Shown: positions 23,111 to 35,906, numbered from the stretch's first letter. The stretch is 64,000 nucleotides of DNA from Paramacrobiotus metropolitanus (GCF_019649055.1 NW_026570221.1:434001-498000), one strand, 5' to 3'. Numbers and translations: made by a program. The notes: generated from the sequence alone by a model not told the origin.

Positions 23111-23303
23111 GACCCGATTTTAATGTCAGTTGGTGACCTTTGAAAAACTGCCGCATTAGCTGGCCAATACAACTTGAAACGGCAGTAGCACTGCCAGGAG
23201 GCTAGACCTCATTGCCGGAACGACGTTAGCTGTGTCCGGCATGGGGGACATTACTGCTGAATCAAAGTTAGTAGTCTCCGTTATGTGGAACGCTTTGCCG
23301 GTC
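23111..23303. mobile_element. Decayed fragment of FB1
   Basis: Contains GGTGACCTTTGAAAAACTG (FB1 subterminal), one degenerate 42-bp unit (CATTGCCGGAACG...GTGTCCGGCATGGGGGACAT) and the FB1 end GCCGGTCACA at about 23293-23303. Next to FB2 and inside MULE1. Confidence 0.68.
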
Positions 23304-24421
23304 ACATACGTCCGCGGCTGCGGCCGCACTGCGACCGCTGAGGGTGAGTTGATTTTATAAATACTACTGGCGTTAGATTTTACCGTGAGAGATTCTTCCA
23401 TTTGTGTTTTCTTCGTTTTCTTGCTAGGAATGTTGAACTTCGCTTTCCTTTTATCACCTCTCGGTCGTCCTGGCGGTTGCGAAGTCATTGCTGCAAGTTT
23501 AAACGGAAGTTGCTTAAGCGGGTCTACGTCGTGACAGCGGCTGCCGTCTTTCCCGACCGAAGGGGAAGGGCAGTTCGATTTCGTCGGCTTTAAAGCAGCT
23601 ATAAATAAAAATTCCAAAGTTTGCAAGGTGACCTGCATCTCTGATTTGTCTATTGGAGAACCGTGTATGGCAGGAGAACCTATAGAAACGTGTACTGCTG
23701 TTTTCTACGGCTTTTATGCCGCGTATTGTTACCTTTATTGGTTTCCTCTGGTACCTTATCCTCTGTCTCACGGTTATTACTGGCATTCACAGCAGGTTCT
23801 GACTGCAGAGCTGGTGGACGTTCGATAGTCATGGGATCGAGAACGACTGTTTCGGGCTGTTGCTCTGATACTGCGAGATCAGCTGCGGTATGAACCGATG
23901 CCTGAGTTCCGAGAAGTTCCGAACTGCTCGTTGTTTTGGGCTGTTCAGCTATCGCGATGACAATGTCTTTGCCAGGAATGCCATCTTTAATGGCTGTTTC
24001 TACTTTGTGCAGCAAGTCCATGTACTCCGCGTAGCGCCGTCCTGCATACACTGCAATAGCAGAACACATCCGTTTCGCAGTGCCTAGTGCGACGTTGTAT
24101 CGGGCTTCACGCGGCAGCGCGTGCTTGACAACGGCGTCACTGTCCACGTAGTTTTCAATTTCGTCATCATCTAGTCGATGTGCGGCTTGAATCAGTATCG
24201 CTGATCGCAAAAAGTCCGAATCAACCCCCGAGAAACAACGCTGCCATCGCGTGATCACATCGCTGATTTCTACATACGACCCAGTCAACGATTGTCTTAT
24301 GTGCATCACATGCCGGCAAGGCAACCCAAATCCACAGCTGAAAAAACATGAGCACACGAGCCGGGATACTGGCTTTTCCGGCATTGAACGGTCACAGTCC
24401 CCTTTTTCGAATTGTAGGGAG

Positions 24422-25858
24422 CAGACCTGGGCAGTTAATTTTAACTATTTAACTTAACGCGAGTTTTTTTCGAGTTAACGAGTTATAACTTAACTTTGAA
24501 GCTTAACTCGCCAGGATGAAAACTTAACTCTAGCGCAACTCAAAAATAATATAGCGCAACTCGAGTTTAACGTAACTCTGGAGGTTTCAGTTGAAAGCAA
24601 AAATGAAATTAAAAAATAGAAAATATCAGAAAAATGTTATGTTAACCGTGGATCGCATAAATTGCCATAATTACAAAAGTATCTGTACAAAATTTCTCGC
24701 GCAGACGTACACTACGACCGCCCAAGGCTTTGACTAGACTAGGAAAAATGCACGTTGGCGTGCATTTGACAGACCGGAGCGCAGCATTTCCTTTGAGTAC
24801 AGTATACTACATTTTATATTACAAACTGTTTAAGTATTTTAATACTATTTTTATATGTTGAATAATGAAATTTTATATTATTTTGCAAAACGACTTAGGA
24901 ACATAAGCATAGACTTCCAGTTACTCGTTGGAAATGGCTTACGTGACAACCTTTCGTAACGACCTTTCGTAACGGACACAAATCAACGAAAGTATGTATT
25001 AATCTACCTTCGCTACGCTTCGGTCGATGAATATGCATCGGAGAGTCCATGCTGACAGTGAATGTGATCGTTCAATTTGAGCTCAATTAACAGCGTGCAG
25101 AGAACGTAATTTTTGCGGAGCAAAATTTTGTCAACGAGAGGACAAATCATGTTCCGCGCCAAAATCACACGGGAACTGATCGTCTGTGCGCTACCTGCTA
25201 CCTGTAATTGTTCGCTACCTGCCCATTAGGGAAGCGTAATAATGCGGTCAACGCTGTCAAACAGCTACACTAACTTCGGTAGCCATGTGAAGCGAAATCT
25301 TAGTAAAAAAGTTCAGCGTTGCCGGCGCTCGGCCCCAAAAGCCAGGGTCAAAAAGAGGGAGGAATTTTGTCAGATAAGAACTTCTTATGTTTGATTTTTT
25401 CTTGAGGGTGAGAGAAAACAGGCAGGAAAAACAATAAGAACAAAACACAAAAAACACAAGCATGTTTTCTTTACGTATATGTTTCATTCTTTTGTTTCAT
25501 TCTTATTCTTTCTTATGTTTTATTTATATTTTATCTTCCTCCCTCAAGAAAAATGTGTCTCTCGCTCTCTCCCTCAGGAAAAACATGAAAAAGGAACATT
25601 AGAAAAAGCATGAATTTTAAAAATCAGTTTTAAGAAAAAAATTAATAATTGGTCTGTGTCTCAAATCTGGTAAAAGTGATATCGGTATGCATAAAAGACT
25701 ACTTGAAGTTGATTAATAAAATCATGATTTTTTTTATTAGAAGTTAACTCCAGTTAACTCTAGTTATTGCGGCTAACTTAACTCGTAGCGTAACTCGCGA
25801 GCTGCGATTAACTCTTAACTCTAACTATGAGTCGAAATCTAATAACTGCCCAGGTCTG
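24422..25858. mobile_element. hAT-type non-autonomous element, 1437 bp
   Basis: Ends are CAGACCTGGGCAGTTA and its perfect reverse complement. Flanks are a perfect 8-bp duplication GTAGGGAG (24414-24421, 25859-25866), the hallmark of hAT elements. Subterminal regions carry many GTTAACT/TTAACTC words in both orientations. No transposase frame is recognised. Removal with one target copy rejoins the MULE1 SWIM exon in frame. Confidence 0.92.
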
Positions 25859-26166
25859 GTAGGGAGTACATTGCATCTGTTTGTTTGTTGACCAGTGTCC
25901 AATTACCACCATCGATTTCTTGCACTTCGTAATGTATCTGTTCACCTCGCAGCTTTCTTATTTGAATGTAAATTAGACGCACGGCACTTTCCGTCAAAAC
26001 TTGTCCCGCCTGTTGCAAAGTAGATCCAAATTCCTCGCAGTTGACGTACGTGATCTTAGCGAGGTTTGCAAATTCAGAATGCCGGGAAGAAGCATCCGCC
26101 ATACAAAGATACCGGATCAGCGATGAAACAGCTTCGCTGGTACGCATCGAAGTTCTCTGTACAGAT

Positions 26167-28961
26167 CTGAAAAAATTAATGTTATAGTAGTCGTACTGTT
26201 ATGCTTTTGCGCGATGTCATACATAACACGGTCTAGCGGCTCGTTAGCCGAAAAACCAATCTTCAACGCCTCAATACTGAAGGAACGACTTAAGATGTTT
26301 CTTTTTTACCGCATAGCGGATCTCCCCAAAATATAGGTTCGCGTACCAAACACCATAGACAAGGTATTCTTTGAGTTCTTCTACATCAGAGTAGAAAATT
26401 ATTTTTAGTTGATGTTGCGCATGCGTGTAACGACTTCAATTGGCGATAATATTATCTTCAATATGCTAACCACCGCTCAGAGCGCATGAAGTCGCTTGTT
26501 ATTGTGCACATGACAACATCGGCATGCCGCTGTCGCCGTTGTCCTGCGAAATCACTACACAGAGTCCACAGCGGACTGAGCGGACGGCACATTCTCTATG
26601 GCATCACCACTATGTCACAACAACCTTGTACAAAAGCGCAACCAGTTTCTGAAAAAGTCTGTCATATGAAAATTAATAGCGCGGAAAATACCGTGGCAGC
26701 GGAAAATACCTCACCAAATGCAATAATGACCCGTAATCTTGAATGTAGCTACTCGTGCTGGATGAGATTTGACATCGTTAAGTGAAAAGAGTGTCACTGC
26801 TACAACCTTTAGCGCTGTGCAGTCTCCAGTAACAAGAGAAGTAAGGTGAAGTGTGTATACCACTATCAGGGCTAAAGTACGTGTATTGTATGAATAGCTA
26901 ATGTCAGAATTTAGATAAGCGCTGAGATACTTTCTGCTTGGTCACCGCCCTATCCACGCACGGTGATCGTTGGTGCCGACAGGAAATTTTGGCGGTGGCT
27001 ATATATATAAAGAAATAAAATACCCACACTACATGTAGCTGGCGGACTCCGAACATGAAACATAGTGCTTGCTTTCGAACGAGTTACCGTGAAGGTGTCT
27101 CCATTCACCGATTACTGAAACGCTGATGTCGGTTTCCATATTCAAGAGCCTCGTTGAAAATAACACCGATCTAAATACGCCTGCTGACCATCACAAAGAT
27201 CCAGTTAGTTTATGACTGTGTAGGCAAGACTGCACATCACATAATAATGCGCCTGCGCGGGTTTAACACTAAAAAAAGTGTACTTAATATACCTATGATT
27301 AAATTAACTGTGCAGAGGCAAGCATTCGGGAAAAAAATAAGGTGACCACCCCGTACACAACCTTTCGTTGCAATTCATTCCGTGCACCACGTTTTTGGGA
27401 ATTTTCCTTCGGTAGACTACCTTCGACACTACCATTCATTTGGTACACTACCAATTGCACGCTAACTTTCACTCACCAGGGCACATATCAGAAAAATCTT
27501 ATCTTTTGCAAAAACTTCGTATACCATAGTACTATTATTAAAAAAATAATTTCATCTGCCGACAGTCAAAAGGCGTGGCCAAACAAAATTAATCAGTACG
27601 TAATACTGTATTACGAAATACAATCGAATAGCTCGTATAGGCTGTTTGTATAATAGTTTTGATACAGATACAGCACGAAAGTTTCATACCACCATAATTA
27701 TTACGATTAGCAAAATAGTTTTGTGTGCAAAGGTTAAGACGACACGCTATAAATCCCATTCGGGGGTTGCGGTGCAGTGCGCTATTGCAACAGTACAAAA
27801 ACTGTCACAGTGGCGCTGATTTTTAAAGATAACTGTTAAATTATGATTCTATAATCCCTGAAACTAGTTAAAAATAAATCTTTACCAGTTGCAAGCAATT
27901 AAGTTTTGCATTCAGGCCTGAGTATCCATCGTTTATTTATTCCGCGCAGTTTTGCGCTGGGTCTGCAAGTTATTCTACAAAACAGCTTCAAAAGTATTGC
28001 GCCAGTGCTTTGAATTCACTATGGAGTATTACGCACGAATAATTCTGTTTGACCTTTGAGCGTCCGCGACCAAATTACATATATGTAAAACACTTAATTT
28101 TAAGAAAGCGGAAGTCTTAAGGGAATTAGGGTTAAAAACGTTGCTGTTCAACATAAAATTACGGTCAAGATTGCGCGTTTTATTCTTTGGCGCTCGCGAC
28201 AGAGATTGCCCTTTGTAGAAAAGCCCGCGCGACAATTTCTTATTCAGCTAGAGACCCACAAAATCGGGTCAAAAATTCGTTCAAAGGCGGCGATGTTCAA
28301 AATCTGTGAAGAAAATCCGGCACACGGGCGCCTAGAATTATTAATTACGCGAATTCGATGTTAGAACTGCCGATGCTGCTCGGAATTAAGCAGCAATTAC
28401 AGCTGTTAATTAGAAAGCGGCAGTTCTAAAAATAACTTAACTGGGAAAAAATAAAAAAAAACTGAGAGTATGCACGCAAATAAAGGTAGTACGCAATTGT
28501 TATGTACGGAGTAAAGGGTATTGCTGATAAAGATAGTGTATGCCGAATGAAATGAAGCGCAAAAATGCTGAACATGGAACGAAAGGTGGTGCAAAAAGTT
28601 ATATACGGAGAAAAGGTAGCGAAGGGTTGTGCTCGGAGTGGTCACCACAAATGAGAGCAACCTTCATTAAGAGTTATCTCATTCGTCATGCAATCAGACA
28701 ATAATTCCGGCGACGCATCGATTGTGCATTGACCGGCGATACCGAGAGCATTTTTTACAGATGGAGATGAGCAGTAAAAATCTTCGGCGGCAGATTCCCT
28801 GATGTATACCGAAAGGTTACTGCAGTCGGGAAGAAACTCTTACAACATAGTAGTTACGATAAAAATTCCCATACTGATCTACACGCTTTTTAGAAGATAC
28901 GGGACAATGGGTTCGTCTAACTGTTTTACAAGATTGATGAAGACCGTTTTAAGCAGCTTAC
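26167..28961 (-). other. Long intron (2.8 kb) of the MULE1 transposase
   Basis: Bounded by donor CTCCG|GTAAGC (minus strand, 28962/28961) and acceptor AATTTTTTCAG (26167). The two flanking phases fit. No gene or element was recognised inside; its length compared with the 134-533-nt introns nearby suggests it grew by insertions. Confidence 0.6.
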
Positions 28962-30766
28962 CGGAGAAGCGATTTAATCGCACGGTTAAGAGCTTCCACT
29001 CGGTTCGTTGTATTGTTGCCAAGCGCGCGCATTTCTTTCCGGTTATAAAATGCCCACATATCCACGCAAGGAAACCAGTTGCGAACGCAATACTGATAAA
29101 ACTCGTCCGTACAGATTTTGGCAAACTGCTGCATTCCAGTCTGATATTCGTTTACTGATTTGGAGTATAAAAGCAACTGAAAGGCTGCAAACATCGCTTT
29201 TTTACGCTCCTGCGTCTCTCCTGATGCAGCCACTTCGAATTTGATACTTTTCAGTACATGGAACCAACACAACAGTATAGCGACACCCCGGAATTCTTCT
29301 CTTAGTGCTGCAATCTCTTTCCGGTCTTTGTCGACAAATACTGCCGAAATGCGATCAATGTTTTCCGCTGTCGTGGTTTCTTTAAACAGTTTCAGGAAGC
29401 CGCCAATCAGATTACTTGTGTCTTTCGTAATAAAACCAACTGCTACCGGTCTCGTATATCCGTTGTTGTCTTGGGCCGCCAACACATACAACGGGTAACG
29501 TTCAGCAGTCACGTTGTACGTTCCATCCATGAATAAAACTTCGGGAAATCTGAAAGTAGGCGTTTTCCATTACTATATGTACTTTAGTGACCTTACCCTT
29601 CATACTCAAGCAATTAGCGGCTATTTCGTACCACGGTCACTACTACCTAAAATCTTAAACACGCGAAGAAAAGCGGTTCAACTAAACTAGTAAATTTATT
29701 GAAAAAAACTAGCACTTGACTGCAACAACCTTATATTTAATGTACGGCTTTAACAGTTCGGGGTATACCGTAATTATCGAATTTGTACCACTGGGCGGCA
29801 GATAATTCGAATTACCTGGTGCATGTGCGCTTATTTTGGGTAGTTACGGTTATCATAAGGTGCTACTATTTCTCAAACAATCGCTTTGGAGTGGGCCATT
29901 ATTTTTTGAAACAAATCTAAACCGAGCGTTGTAATAGGTGTAATTCTCGCGGCATAAATTCGATAATTATGGTACATGGTAAAAAGTTGAGCAAATTTAA
30001 ACATTTTCTAATTACCTTTTGAACGTCTCCTTCATTTTGCTTGAAACAAGAACTAGCACTTCCAAGTCTCCATGCGCAGTTGCCATATACTTCACTTCCA
30101 GACCAGGGTCAGTTTTTAATGCATTTTGCAGTCCTTCTTGCAATATCTCCTCTTGTGACTTTCCGCCTCGTACACTGCATTTGTCTTTGGTACGGATGTT
30201 GTGGATATCTTTGGGACGCACTTCCTTACCGATGTTTTGCTTCATTGACGCAACAATTGCACTTACACCAGTTCCCATTCGAAGCAACTCCTTCGCTTTC
30301 TCGCGATCTTCTGGTGCCAATCTCCGGACAGCAGGGTAGTGAGTATAAGCTGCATCCAGAAGTTCATGATTGTGTTGCAGCGAACTTTGTGTGCAATGAA
30401 TGCAAGCGCCCCTTGGTTGTAGTAAAAAACAAGCCTCACAGGGCAGTCTCTTTTGAAAGTGCTCTGAATTGGACGAACTTCCATAGGTTTCCGGGATCCT
30501 GTTCTTTTCCCATGAGTACACAGAAGTTCCAGCCTAAGGTACTCGCCTGGCATATCATGTCGAAACTTTGTCCTTCCTTTACGGAAAACCTGCTTTGTTC
30601 TTTCGGAGTAAGACTGAATAAAATTCATCAAATCTTTCGTGCTCGGCCAATTGCCGCCAACTAAGATCAATTCAGCAGGTTCGGAAACTGAAGCTCGCTG
30701 ACCAGGATCGCCACAAGGTGCCTGCACAGCGCTTTCAGCGTCTTCGCTCAGTTCGCTGTCTTCCAT

Positions 30767-31869
30767 TTTGCGTAGCCACGGTATTCCAAATGCCCAAAGA
30801 CGCAATTTAGGCAAGAATAAAATATTTCAAAATGCAGAATACATGTTTAATAATCTTTTTCCATAGTGGATCGCTGAAAATCTTCATCCACACTGTTTCT
30901 GTGCGAGTGAAATTCGAACAAAATCTTGGTGACCTCGTTTATCTCAGTCAGAAAAGCTCCGGCCATGCATATGCCGTGCGAATGTTGATTGGTCGCTTTA
31001 CACCAAGGCGCCATTATTGCTCAACTTTTCTCTAATTTTTGTTCTTGTTATATTGCTTTGCCGGGCATGCAATTATATTTGGCACCCGCAAATAATCTGT
31101 CGATCACAAAATGTTATCTGGGTAAATAAAAAGAGCTTTTATCCGAATAAACTTGGGTATACAAGTACATACGCATGTGGCATCACCATGTCCGCGCTTG
31201 GGTCGCTCACAATGTCCACACTTTTGTCGCTCACAGCCCCGTATTAAAAAAACCTACAATCAAACATTCATCAACTAAAAACGTGGAACATTTTTTTGAG
31301 GCGGCGGATGGCTATGCACTGCTAGACGATATAAAAACTACTTGTCACGAGTCGGGAACCGAGTACTATAAGTTCAGTATATTTTTATTTTTTCGCCATT
31401 TACCACTTAGCTGCAGTAAATTGACCGTCTGAAGTTTTGGACAAAATAGCTGTTGTTCGTAAAAATGGTTTTAGAGAAAAATTCTGTCCAAACGATTTGA
31501 TTACTTCAACCGCTCGATTTAGTTGCACAGCTGCAAGGCCCGGCCGGTGTGTGCTTTGCTTCGGACACGTTACATCGCGCAGCTTGTGTAAGGCTATGTT
31601 GCGCATTCTCATGAAGCGGGAAAATATTCGAATCTATTCTAGAACAATGTGTGCAATCTCATAAAATTATCGAGTGCGCTGATAGATGGGCGTTGTCGCA
31701 TCGGTAACTGAAGGAGACCAAAGTTTCTGCAGACCGTAAATACAAACGAAACACGCTCGCTGTAGCGTTTCCCTTTTCATATTAAGTGGCGATGACCAAC
31801 GGACGGACACCACCAGTTAACAGCAGTGACTATATAATACATACAATATGGACGATAAATTTATGTACA
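30767..31869. other. Upstream region of the MULE1 transposase
   Basis: Likely holds the transposase promoter. No supported gene on either strand. Confidence 0.35.
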
Positions 31870-32560
31870 ATTCCCGAGAGTTCGTGCACTGAGCAGCGTA
31901 GATGGCTACGCCCTTTACTTACTTCGCGATTTTAATCACTGAACCGTCGTGTAGTAATAGCTCTGTTACGATTTGTGAGATTCGTCGCCCATCTACCTAA
32001 ATACATTTTGTGCGGTGGACAGCGGTGGTATGTTGGTCAGTTAATCACCTAGCGATTTTGTTTACTCTACAGAGGCGGCAGCTTGGGCACCTCAGCTACC
32101 TAACAATTTTGCTCATTTGAGCAGTAGCGTAGTAGTGCTGCTAACTTAATCATGACCTGTGAGCTCGGTGACTCACAAAACTAACGGTTTTGCTAACTGT
32201 ACAGTCATAGTTGCTCAGTCAACCTAGAGGTATCACGCATTGAAAAGTATTATTAGCTCGGTGCTCCCTCAGGCTCACTCACTCGCCTTGTTTATGCAAT
32301 GGTGGTAGCTCGGTGATCTCCGTCACTCACCCAACTAAAGATTTTGTGTACTGGATAGCGGTTGCAGTTTATTTGCGATTTTGGAGACCAGTTTGCCCGT
32401 CACAATGGCGTTAGCTGGCTTACCTATAGATTTCGTGCACTGAAAAGCGGTGGTAGCTCTGTCACTGTCTTGATTATCGATTTTGCGCGCTGTGCTGCGA
32501 TGGCATCTCGGTGACCTCGGTCACAATCCTCTAGTGATTTTGTGCAGTGACCAGTTACCT
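31870..32560. repeat. Degenerate minisatellite, unit about 75-80 bp
   Basis: Successive blocks repeat the order (C)GATTTTG(T)GCACTG, (A)CAGCGGTGGTAGCTCGGTGA, CTC.GTCACTCACC, e.g. at 31870-31935, 32000-32055, 32310-32350, 32425-32475 and 32480-32535. Units are diverged, so this is old. Confidence 0.6.
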
Positions 32561-35500
32561 GGATAGCATTGATAACAAATCAATACTTACTGTATTTTCA
32601 GATAGTGCGTGGTAGTTTTTTGTTCGCTGGATAGGGGCATGCGGTAGTTTAGCTGTAAATTCGCGCTGTCGATTAACCGGAAAACATGGTACGTTCAACA
32701 TATTTAGCATGATTGATGAATCCAGAAGAGCAGAATTATTGGGATTGTTTCTTGTATTTAAAAATGCGGCTCTAGAAAAAGTTTGAGAATGTGTTCTAGC
32801 AAAATCAAGCACCCCAATAATCTTACAGTACTAGTGCACGTACAATACATGCATCGGCCAGATCTTGTATGGCTAGCCGGGCTAAGAGCTTCATATACGA
32901 TGTGTAGTGCAAGCGTGCCGACAAAAAAAGTAAAGAAGCCGTTTTTCGATTAAGTCTAATTACATGTTCAATACTTATTTTACGCAGATATGTTGTCTAA
33001 TATTTTGTCTAGGCAAACTCTTTCCAAGTTTCAAAGTCACCGTAAAATTGGGTTTGACATTTTACGGCATCGCGCTGCCCGGATTCAGTTCGGACGTATC
33101 CAAAAGGCAAAGGTTATGAACCACGACCGATCTGACTGCGGTCTCAGATTTCTAGATACGCTTTGGGTTAGAAGGATCTACAGTCTTTGGTGAGGCCGAT
33201 GATTTTTTTTTAATACGTCTTTGGTGCGCCAACATCTGTTAGCAAAAACAACGCATGTTTGCAGGTAGTGGCGATCAACAAACAAATTTTACATTTTCTG
33301 TGATCGCGGAACATTGAGGACATTCGACTTTTACTTCTATGCATCGGTCGAACCCCGTGCGTAGCCTTTCTGAAGGAATTGTACCAACGGCTCTGCTCCA
33401 CTGGTCGTTCATTCAATCAACCCTTTTCAACTTTGAAAATTTTTTGATACGCCGGTGCCTGCACAAATCGGTTTATCGAATCGTCGTCAAATCTGTAATG
33501 ACAGAAAGGACAGTAATATTTTTAAAAAACCACGAGAAAGATCTTCAGCTCACGAGTGGTGATAAACTGTGCATTTTACATCCTGCGAACCCAGGAGCGA
33601 AGCTGTTCAGCGAGCAGTTCCTACACGGTCAATCAATTAGGACCAATCCCGCACATTATAGAAGGGAAAGTTTTGGCTTTCTAAATTACCAGTTGTGCTA
33701 AAAAAGAAGCAAACAATCACAGTTATTTAGACAGACTGATGGCCGGCATCCGGCGATTATTAAAATCTGACAATGATCCGCAGCCAACTTTTCAAATTAA
33801 CACATCTTCGCATACATTTTCCTGTTGGCCATACCATGCTGCAAATGGTACGAATCTAAAATGTATAACAGCTTTCATCAGTTGTTCCGAGTCATTGTTA
33901 CGACGAATTTATGGAAAGGAGATGTACAGTGCGGGGTTAACCCGTTGACGGGTATTGGCGTCAGGACGCAACATGGTCTTTTGAATTTTTTTCCCAATGA
34001 TTGGGAACAAAAAAAATGAATGAATATCAGTTAGCATAATTAGCAATAAGAGACTTTAAAGCAGCAGTAAAAACATAATTCAAACTTATATCTCAAGTGT
34101 ATTTACAAATGACCGTTGCCCGAAAATGGCTAATTTCGGACTTTTCAAGCTCTCGCAGATCTTGCTAATTAACTAATTAGTGGATGAATAACTAAACAAG
34201 AGATAAATCAAAAAAGGACAACTAACAACGTTCTATTCCAAATCAATTAACACGGGTCTCGTAAGTTGAACCGTAGAAGACCACAGTCCGTCAAAAATTT
34301 GTGTAGCGTGCCAACACCATTGCCCATGAAGGGTCTCGAATACACGGGCGGGTGCAATTTCGACTATTTCTCTTTATCACATAATCAGATCAAGTTACTG
34401 TCGGTTCGTACGCAAAACATGCGCCACGCGGTTCTGTTGGTCGGAAACTGGCAAAAAACGCTTCTGCGTATCAACACCCCGGGCGGTCGGCAAAAAGACA
34501 AAATCGTCTCTAAATTTTTCGGCTTCCGGAAAACGGAACGCTTAGAGGAACCGAACATGATAGTCCTAATTGTAATTCTATACCGTCGTTGCAGTAACAA
34601 TGTAAATGGCGGCACAACACCACGGCGGCCCGTTTCTACATATTAATGTATTGCTTGGGCAAGCTATGCGAGAGCTGCATAGCTTTTCAGAAACATGAAG
34701 TTTGTTCCATCAGTCTCGGGCGGTTAAAAACTACAGTAACTGCTAGTGCTCACTATACGCGTGCACATTGGGGATCTTGACCTTTGCGGCAGCCTAGCTA
34801 TTTTCTTCCGGTCGCTAACGCGTTCCAGAAGGTGCTAGTGACCGGTGTCTAATATCTCATTTTGCGCTAATAACCACTGCAGCTGGACTATCCGCGCCGC
34901 CTTTTTGGACAGTGGCACTTGCGGCCATACCAAGGAAAAATGCATATGCGCACTATGCGGGCAGTATAAAGGCGGCTAGGCGTGCCAGACATTCAAGAAA
35001 AGCAATGTTAAACTTCAAAAATGATGCTTCGTGCAGTCTCGTATGAGAGTATAATGAAAGTTATGGGAGAGAAATATCGTTAGCATCGTTTACTTTCTGT
35101 GTTCCATCTGTAAATAGTGGTCAAAATACATGGCAACGGGATATGGCAGTTTTTAATTTTTTGCTGACCAGTGGTCAACTTGTTGACCACTGCTATGCTC
35201 TTGTTTGGAAGTCCTTTTTTTGTATTATTTAATGGATTTATTACTTTTATTTAATTTCCGTTCGTCTAATTATCACAAAATTAAACGTTTTATGCTGTAG
35301 ACCGTCCATGGGCATTGGCGTTGGCAAACACCCTAGTCACCAACGGCTGATCTATGGTCAGCACAAGCTTACAAAAAATTCCCATTCTTAATTGATTTTT
35401 TTCATCGGGAAATCCCGATTTTCAAAAGGAAACTCGCATTCCTTCGGGTACCGCCCGCTGGAGGGTTAAGAGTCTGTCCAGGTGACCCCCAAGGTGTATT

Positions 35501-35699
35501 TGTAACGTCAGTCATCGCTGAAATCAGCCTTTCACTTCCGCCTTTCATAAGTGCCCTGCGCCTCTTGTCGCTCCAGTTTTCCGGGATAATGATGATCATA
35601 AATGGTAGCTGTTTGCCTAAAATGGTTGCATGAATTTGTCACTAAAAGCTGTACAGGCACCAATATTCTGGCACAGCGCAACAATTAGGATCAGTACTT
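32561..35699. other. MULE1 left-over sequence, no gene recognised
   Basis: Several open frames of 60-126 codons on both strands (e.g. 33339-33701 and 34266-34646, plus) without domain, signal peptide or splice pattern that I recognise. Cargo genes cannot be excluded. Confidence 0.35.
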
Positions 35700-35892
35700 T
35701 TGCCGCACTACTGAATCAGTAGTGCGGCAAAATAGCCTAACGGCTATTGGGCCGACCGTAGTGCGTTTAAATAGCCTAATGGCTAATTAAGCGCAGTGTG
35801 CGGCAAAATAGTCTAGTGGCTATTGCGCCTACCATAGTGCGGTAAAATAGCCTACTGGCTATTCTGCCGCAAAGACTGCGGCAAAATAGCCA
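35700..35892 (-). repeat. Right tandem array of MULE1 (about 38-bp unit)
   Basis: Five inverted units TGCGGCAAAATAGCC near 35723, 35760, 35799, 35838 and 35877. It begins with a hairpin TGCCGCACTACTGAAT/CAGTAGTGCGGCA. Confidence 0.82.
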
Positions 35893-35906
35893 CTTCGAAA
35901 TCTAAG

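Larger units (their letters stand above)
23304..30766 (-). pseudogene. MULE1 transposase (FAR1-like, DDE, SWIM), intron-containing, disrupted
   Basis: Exons: 30766-30016, 29549-28962, 26166-23733 (interrupted by a hAT at 24422-25858) and 23598 onward. All junctions agree in phase (AG|GTAATT to A; CG|GTAAGC to A; G|GTAACA to CT) once one base is restored near 30383 and the hAT is removed. The start ATG 30766 reads MEDSELSEDAES. Domains: a FAR1-like zinc region (LLCTHG, RDCPVRLVFYY, then QHNHELL after the frameshift); a MULE DDE core with FPEVLFMDGTYN, VFVDKDRKE, LCWFHVLKSIK and NNTTNRVEALN; a SWIM zinc finger, CSCFFSCGFGLPCRHV; and a basic linker (QPPGRPRGDKRKAK). The coding length to the last confirmed donor is about 776 codons. 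MULE transposases cut and paste DNA, usually leaving 8-11 bp duplications. This copy should be dead because of the frameshift, the hAT and the FB1 fragment in its tail. Confidence 0.78.
14187..35897. mobile_element. Candidate giant MULE transposon (MULE1)
   Basis: Proposed as one 21.7 kb element. Evidence: (1) tandem arrays of a 37-45-bp unit (GGCTATTTTGCCGCA), five units at each end, lie in opposite orientation at 14193-14365 and 35723-35892; (2) the 9-mer AAATCTAAG occurs in the same orientation just outside both arrays (14178-14186, 35898-35906), the length expected for a Mutator-like target duplication; (3) between them, on the minus strand, are a FAR1-DDE-SWIM transposase (30766 to about 23300) and a ULP1-PHD gene (22047-18177). 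Caveats: the outermost 5-6 bases of the two ends differ, and a degenerate extra unit seems to lie outside the left 9-mer. Later insertions include hAT, FB2, an FB1 relic and a non-LTR relic. Confidence 0.55.

Noticed and set aside
33339-34646. Two plus-strand frames (120 and 126 codons) as MULE1 cargo genes
   Set aside because: No domain, splice logic or paralogue seen. Kept only as unassigned sequence.
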